From positions 1-64,000 of the forward strand of contig NZ_SFCC01000020.1 of the NCBI RefSeq assembly GCF_004214935.1: a stretch of DNA of 64,000 nucleotides, given 5' to 3'. The notes beneath the pieces are model-generated. The model did not search any database, was not told the origin of the DNA, and saw nothing but the letters and a program-made list of their open reading frames with translations. Numbering within the stretch: position 1 is the first letter of the stretch; every line of letters begins with the position of its first letter. Below are positions 60,652 through 64,000 of the stretch, in pieces. A program made the position numbers and the translations under genes. Origin of the DNA: Amycolatopsis suaedae (GTDB lineage Bacteria > Actinomycetota > Actinomycetes > Mycobacteriales > Pseudonocardiaceae).

Positions 60652-61329
60652 TCAGCCCCGGTCCGGGACCGCGCCGAGGCGGTAGCCGACGCCGCGCACC
60701 GTCTCGATCAGCGACGCCCGCCCGACCTTCGTGCGCAGGGTCGCCACGTGGACGTCCAGCGACCGGTTCTCGGCCTGCCCTGCCCGGCCCCAGAGCTCGG
60801 TCAGCAGCCACTCCCGCCTGCAGACCGCCCCGCCCTCGGCCACGATCAGGCTCAGCACGCCGAACTCCTTGCGGGACAGCGGGACCGGCGTACCGCCCGC
60901 GGTCACCTCGTGCCGGTCGAGGTCCACGGTGACGTCACCGACGCGGACCACCCCGCCGGAGGCCGCCGCCCGCCGAGGCGTCTGCCTGCGCCGCACCGCC
61001 TGCACCCTGGCCACCAGCTCGTCGACGTCGTAGGGCTTGACCAGGTAGTCGTCGGCACCGGCACGCAGGCCGGCGATCCGGTCGTCGACCTCACCCCGTG
61101 CCGACACGACGATCACCGCTACGTCACTGGCCTCCCGGATGCGCCCGCAGAGCTGCATCCCGTCGACGTCGGGCAGGCCCAGGTCGAGCAGGACCACGTC
61201 CACCTCGTCGAGCAGGTCGAGCGCGGGCAGGCCGGACTCCAGCCAGCGGACGGTCAGGCCCCGCCTGACCAGCGCGGGAACGAGCGCGCCTGCGACACGG
61301 GTGTCGTCCTCGACGAGCAGAACACGCAC
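60652..61329 (-). CDS. OmpR-family response regulator
   Basis: A 225-residue regulator. The receiver has phospho-Asp49 (VVLLDLGLPD) and Lys in LVKPYD; the C-terminal winged helix has SRKEFGVLSLIV and the ETVRGVGYRLG end. It is transcribed with the kinase and divergent from gluA across 217 bp, so the gluABCD promoter is a plausible target. Confidence 0.92.
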   Translation of the reverse strand: MRVLLVEDDTRVAGALVPALVRRGLTVRWLESGLPALDLLDEVDVVLLDLGLPDVDGMQLCGRIREASDVAVIVVSARGEVDDRIAGLRAGADDYLVKPYDVDELVARVQAVRRRQTPRRAAASGGVVRVGDVTVDLDRHEVTAGGTPVPLSRKEFGVLSLIVAEGGAVCRREWLLTELWGRAGQAENRSLDVHVATLRTKVGRASLIETVRGVGYRLGAVPDRG

Positions 61330-61546
61330 CCCGGCGCCTTTCCTTCGCAGGTGATGAGATCGATTTGAAATCCTAAGTGTTGCTCAAACGGGCTTCACAC
61401 CGTCTCCGGGCGGAGTAGGTTTCCGCCATCGCTCCGCTGTCACGGCCCGTCACGCGTACCTGCGAGAACATCCGCTCACGGGGTGTGACTACAGTTACGG
61501 CAACCGAGTGGACATACAGACCGATCAGCTCCGTACTGGAGGCCAG

Positions 61547-62302
61547 ATGACCGCAGCTACGCCAGCGCCGCCGATGATCAAGGCCACGGCCGTGAACAAG
61601 TATTTCGGCGACCTGCACGTGCTGAAGGAGATCAACCTGGAGGTGCCGCGCGGCCAGGTGGTCGTCGTGCTGGGACCGTCCGGTTCGGGCAAGTCCACGC
61701 TGTGCCGCGCCATCAACCGGCTCGAGCCGATCAACAGCGGCGAGATCGCGGTGGACGGCGTCCCGCTGCCTGCCGAGGGCAAGGCACTGGCGGCGCTGCG
61801 TGCCGACGTCGGCATGGTGTTCCAGTCGTTCAATCTCTTCGCGCACAAGACGATCGTCGACAACGTGACCCTGGCCCCGCAGAAGGTCCGCAAGATCGCG
61901 TCGGCCGAAGCACGCAAGACCGCGATGGAACTGCTCGACCGGGTCGGTATCGCCAACCAGGCCGACAAGTACCCCGCCCAGTTGTCCGGCGGCCAGCAGC
62001 AGCGCGTGGCGATCGCCAGGGCGCTCGCGATGAAGCCGAAGGTCATGCTGTTCGACGAGCCGACCTCCGCGCTGGACCCGGAGATGGTCCAGGAGGTGCT
62101 CGACGTCATGACCTCGCTGGCCAAGGAAGGCATGACGATGCTGGTGGTCACCCATGAGATGGGTTTCGCCCGCCGCGCCGCGCACCGGGTGGTGTTCATG
62201 TCCGATGGTGAGATCGTCGAGGACACCGACCCGAACGAGTTCTTCACCAACCCCAAGTCCGACCGGGCCAAGGACTTCCTCGGCAAGATCCTGACCCACT
62301 AG
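61547..62302 (+). CDS. gluA: Glutamate ABC transporter, ATP-binding protein
   Basis: A 251-residue polar amino-acid ATPase: Walker A GPSGSGKST, Q-loop VFQSFNLF, signature LSGGQQQRVAIARAL, Walker B VMLFDEPTSALDPE, H-loop VTHEMGF. ATG 61547 follows GGAGG; a GTG at 61508 is a weaker option. It is first of gluABCD, the same order as in Corynebacterium, where the cluster lies next to recX-recA. Confidence 0.93.
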   Translation: MTAATPAPPMIKATAVNKYFGDLHVLKEINLEVPRGQVVVVLGPSGSGKSTLCRAINRLEPINSGEIAVDGVPLPAEGKALAALRADVGMVFQSFNLFAHKTIVDNVTLAPQKVRKIASAEARKTAMELLDRVGIANQADKYPAQLSGGQQQRVAIARALAMKPKVMLFDEPTSALDPEMVQEVLDVMTSLAKEGMTMLVVTHEMGFARRAAHRVVFMSDGEIVEDTDPNEFFTNPKSDRAKDFLGKILTH

Positions 62303-62348
62303 TGACACGCGGCGTGCGCGCCGCCCCAACCAGAAACAGGAGAGGTCC

Positions 62349-63242
62349 ATGAGGATCCGCACCCTTGCGGCCGGACTGCTGGTCGGCGGTCTCGCCCTGA
62401 CCGCTTGCGGCAAGGAGGGCACCCCGAACGACCCGGGCGGCCAGGCCCCGCCGCAGCAGCAGGTCGCGCAGAACGTCGAGGTCGCCAACTCGCCGACCTT
62501 CGCCAAGATGAAGGCCGCCGGCCGGGTCACCATCGGCGTCAAGGAAGACCAGCCCGGCCTCGGCTACAAGGACCCGACGACCAACAAGTACACCGGGTTC
62601 GACATCGAGATCGCCAAGCTGGTCGCCGCGAAGCTCGGCTTCGCCGAGGACAAGATCGACTACAAGCCGGTCCCGTCGGCAGGCCGCGAGGCCGCGCTGG
62701 CCAACGGCGACGTGCAGTACTACGTCGGCACCTACACGATCAACGACAAGCGCAAGCAGCAGGTCGCGTTCGCCGGCCCGTACTTCGTCGCCGGTCAGGG
62801 TCTGCTGGTGAAGGCCGACAACACCGACATCACCGGCAAGGACACCCTCAAGGGCAAGAAGGTCTGCTCCGCCACGGGTTCCACCCCGATCCAGAAGGTC
62901 AAGCAGGAGAACCTGACCGAGCCGGGCAACATCGTCGAGCTGCAGAACTACTCGCAGTGCATCGCGCAGCTGGACGCCGGCCAGGTGCAGGTCGTCACCA
63001 CCGACGACGCGATCCTCAAGGGCTACGCCGCGCAGGACCCGGGCAAGTTCAAGCTCGTCGGTGAGCCGTTCTCCAAGGAGCCCTACGGCATCGGCCTGCC
63101 GAAGGACGACAAGCCGCTGCGGGACAAGGTGAACGAGATCCTGCAGGGTGCGCTGGACGACGGCACCTGGCAGGCCATCTACGACAACACCCTGGGCAAG
63201 TCGGGTTCCCCGGCGACCAAGCCGACCCTCGAGCGGTACTGA
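62349..63242 (+). CDS. gluB: Glutamate-binding lipoprotein
   Basis: A 297-residue SBP_bac_3 protein. Lipobox LTAC (Cys21) anchors it. GRVTIGVKEDQPGLGYKD and YTGFDIEIAKLVAAKLG are typical for glutamate/aspartate binding proteins. AGGAGAGG precedes the ATG. A strong hairpin follows the gene and probably raises its mRNA level over the permease genes. Confidence 0.93.
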   Translation: MRIRTLAAGLLVGGLALTACGKEGTPNDPGGQAPPQQQVAQNVEVANSPTFAKMKAAGRVTIGVKEDQPGLGYKDPTTNKYTGFDIEIAKLVAAKLGFAEDKIDYKPVPSAGREAALANGDVQYYVGTYTINDKRKQQVAFAGPYFVAGQGLLVKADNTDITGKDTLKGKKVCSATGSTPIQKVKQENLTEPGNIVELQNYSQCIAQLDAGQVQVVTTDDAILKGYAAQDPGKFKLVGEPFSKEPYGIGLPKDDKPLRDKVNEILQGALDDGTWQAIYDNTLGKSGSPATKPTLERY

Positions 63243-63250
63243 TCTGACGT

Positions 63251-63288
63251 TTCGGCCGGCGGTGGCAGAGGCTGCCCCGCCGGCCGAA
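63251..63288 (+). terminator. Strong intercistronic hairpin between gluB and gluC
   Basis: TTCGGCCGGCGG (63251-63262) pairs perfectly with 63277-63288, and inside it GGCAG pairs with CTGCC, giving a stem of about 17 bp. It lies 8 bases after the gluB stop. It should either stabilise the gluAB mRNA or end part of the transcripts. Confidence 0.8.
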
Positions 63289-63325
63289 GCATTCCCTCAC
63301 CCTGTTCCGAGGCACCGAGGAAACG

Positions 63326-63973
63326 ATGGACGTCTTATTCGACAACCTTGACCTGTACGGTCCGGGCTTCCTCACCACACTGGAGCTGTTCGGGCTCTCC
63401 GCGGTGGGCTCGCTCATCCTGGGCACGATCCTCGCCATGCTCCGGGTCAGCCCGGTCCCGGTGTTCCGCGCGGCGGGAACCACCTACGTCACGCTGTTCC
63501 GCAACACCCCGCTGACGCTGGTGTTCTTCTTCTTCGCGTTCGCCTACCCGCTGCTGAAGGTCGTGGAGATCTCCTTCTTCATGGCGGCCGTCGTCGCACT
63601 GACGCTGTACACCTCGGCGTTCATCTGCGAGGTCGTGCGGTCGGGCATCAACACCGTGCCGGTGGGCCAGGCGGAGGCCAGCCGCGCGCTGGGCCTGACG
63701 TTCGGCCAGACGCTCGGTTCGGTCGTGCTGCCGCAGGCGACCCGCTCGGTGGTGCCGCCGCTGGTGAGCACGCTGATCGCGTTGCTGAAGAACACCACCA
63801 TCGCCGCCGGTTTCTCCGTCGTCGAGGCCGGCGCGATCCAGGCGTACCTGTCCGAGCGCGGTTATGACGTGTTCGTCGGCATGCTGTGGGTGGCGCTGAT
63901 CTTCGTCATCCTGGTCATCCCGCTGACGTTGTTGCAGCGCAGCCTCGAGAAGCGTTGGAGCGTGGCCCGATGA
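63326..63973 (+). CDS. gluC: Glutamate ABC transporter, permease 1
   Basis: A 215-residue HisM-type permease with about five helices. The EAA loop is in SRALGLTFGQTLGSVVLPQATRSVVPPL (key part ASRALGLTFGQTLGSVVLPQ). It forms the channel with GluD. The stop TGA overlaps the gluD ATG as ATGA. Confidence 0.92.
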   Translation: MDVLFDNLDLYGPGFLTTLELFGLSAVGSLILGTILAMLRVSPVPVFRAAGTTYVTLFRNTPLTLVFFFFAFAYPLLKVVEISFFMAAVVALTLYTSAFICEVVRSGINTVPVGQAEASRALGLTFGQTLGSVVLPQATRSVVPPLVSTLIALLKNTTIAAGFSVVEAGAIQAYLSERGYDVFVGMLWVALIFVILVIPLTLLQRSLEKRWSVAR

Positions 63974-64000
63974 GCTCTGTCCTCTTCGACGTTCCCGGGC
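63970..64000 (+). CDS. gluD: Glutamate ABC transporter, permease 2 (5' end only)
   Basis: ATG at 63970 overlaps the gluC stop, and the frame stays open to the window end (MSSVLFDVPG). Identity as gluD is inferred from the gluABCD order; only 10 codons are visible. Confidence 0.7.
   Translation, partial: MSSVLFDVPG

Noticed and set aside
1..64000. tRNA, rRNA or tmRNA genes
   Set aside because: None recognised on either strand by eye; a covariance-model search would be decisive.

Overview
The window is GC-rich (about 70 % by eye) actinobacterial chromosome. The gene set points to the Pseudonocardiaceae, most likely Amycolatopsis or a close relative: an IdeR with every DtxR metal ligand, a mycothiol-dependent enzyme family, HtaA/HmuTUV haem uptake, a class II ribonucleotide reductase, and a backbone order (ideR - galE - DUF4192; nrdR - chiZ - lexA; hflX; dapF - miaA; DUF349; miaB; gluABCD) known from Mycobacterium and Corynebacterium. 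Genus is inference; family-level placement is well supported.

Layout. 1-743: end of an IS110-type transposase, then a repeat-rich intergenic region. 744-5791: PTS genes (ptsI, an alcohol dehydrogenase, a mannitol/fructose-type EIIA, a 1-phosphofructokinase) with a divergent DeoR repressor. 5788-13022: an iron-controlled haem-acquisition cluster (two membrane-anchored haem-binding proteins and HmuTUV), facing a small secreted protein across two IdeR boxes. 13067-16918: a protein acetyltransferase and its AcuC-type deacetylase. 16993-21371: ideR, galK, a Cmx-type efflux pump behind a leader-peptide attenuator, galE. 21346-40360: mixed accessory genes (secreted X-Pro peptidase, MuiA-like protein, two ECF sigma factors, proteases, pdxH, a CGNR regulator, a TetR/monooxygenase/hydrolase group). 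40405-49441: DNA-synthesis and SOS block: nrdJ interrupted by an intein, nrdR, chiZ, lexA, hflX. 49490-56924: efflux pump, dapF, miaA, DUF349 protein, miaB. 56921-58246: two tandem toxin-antitoxin modules whose last gene overlaps the miaB start. 58338-64000: a TAXI binding lipoprotein, a two-component system, and the glutamate ABC transporter gluABCD (gluD cut by the window end).

How the genes work together. IdeR is encoded only 4.5 kb from two IdeR boxes that should control the haem cluster. LexA is divergent from the division inhibitor ChiZ, with SOS boxes between them. NrdR lies upstream of the reductase it should control. Many genes are translationally coupled through ATGA or GTGA overlaps (EIIA/dehydrogenase, hmuTUV, miaA, vapB/vapC/miaB, mazE/mazF, gluC/gluD).

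The most unusual feature is a set of mosaic intergenic repeats shared by three distant regions (about 155-740, 22700-23170 and 54616-54955). They combine degenerate arrays of about 21 bp, long copies in both orientations, and short hairpins with a three-base centre. The hairpins sit 5 to about 30 bp behind gene 3' ends. Other notable items are a 161-bp MITE-like element inserted exactly at the lexA stop codon, an intein at a predicted active-site cysteine of NrdJ, and miaB coupled to a VapC toxin.
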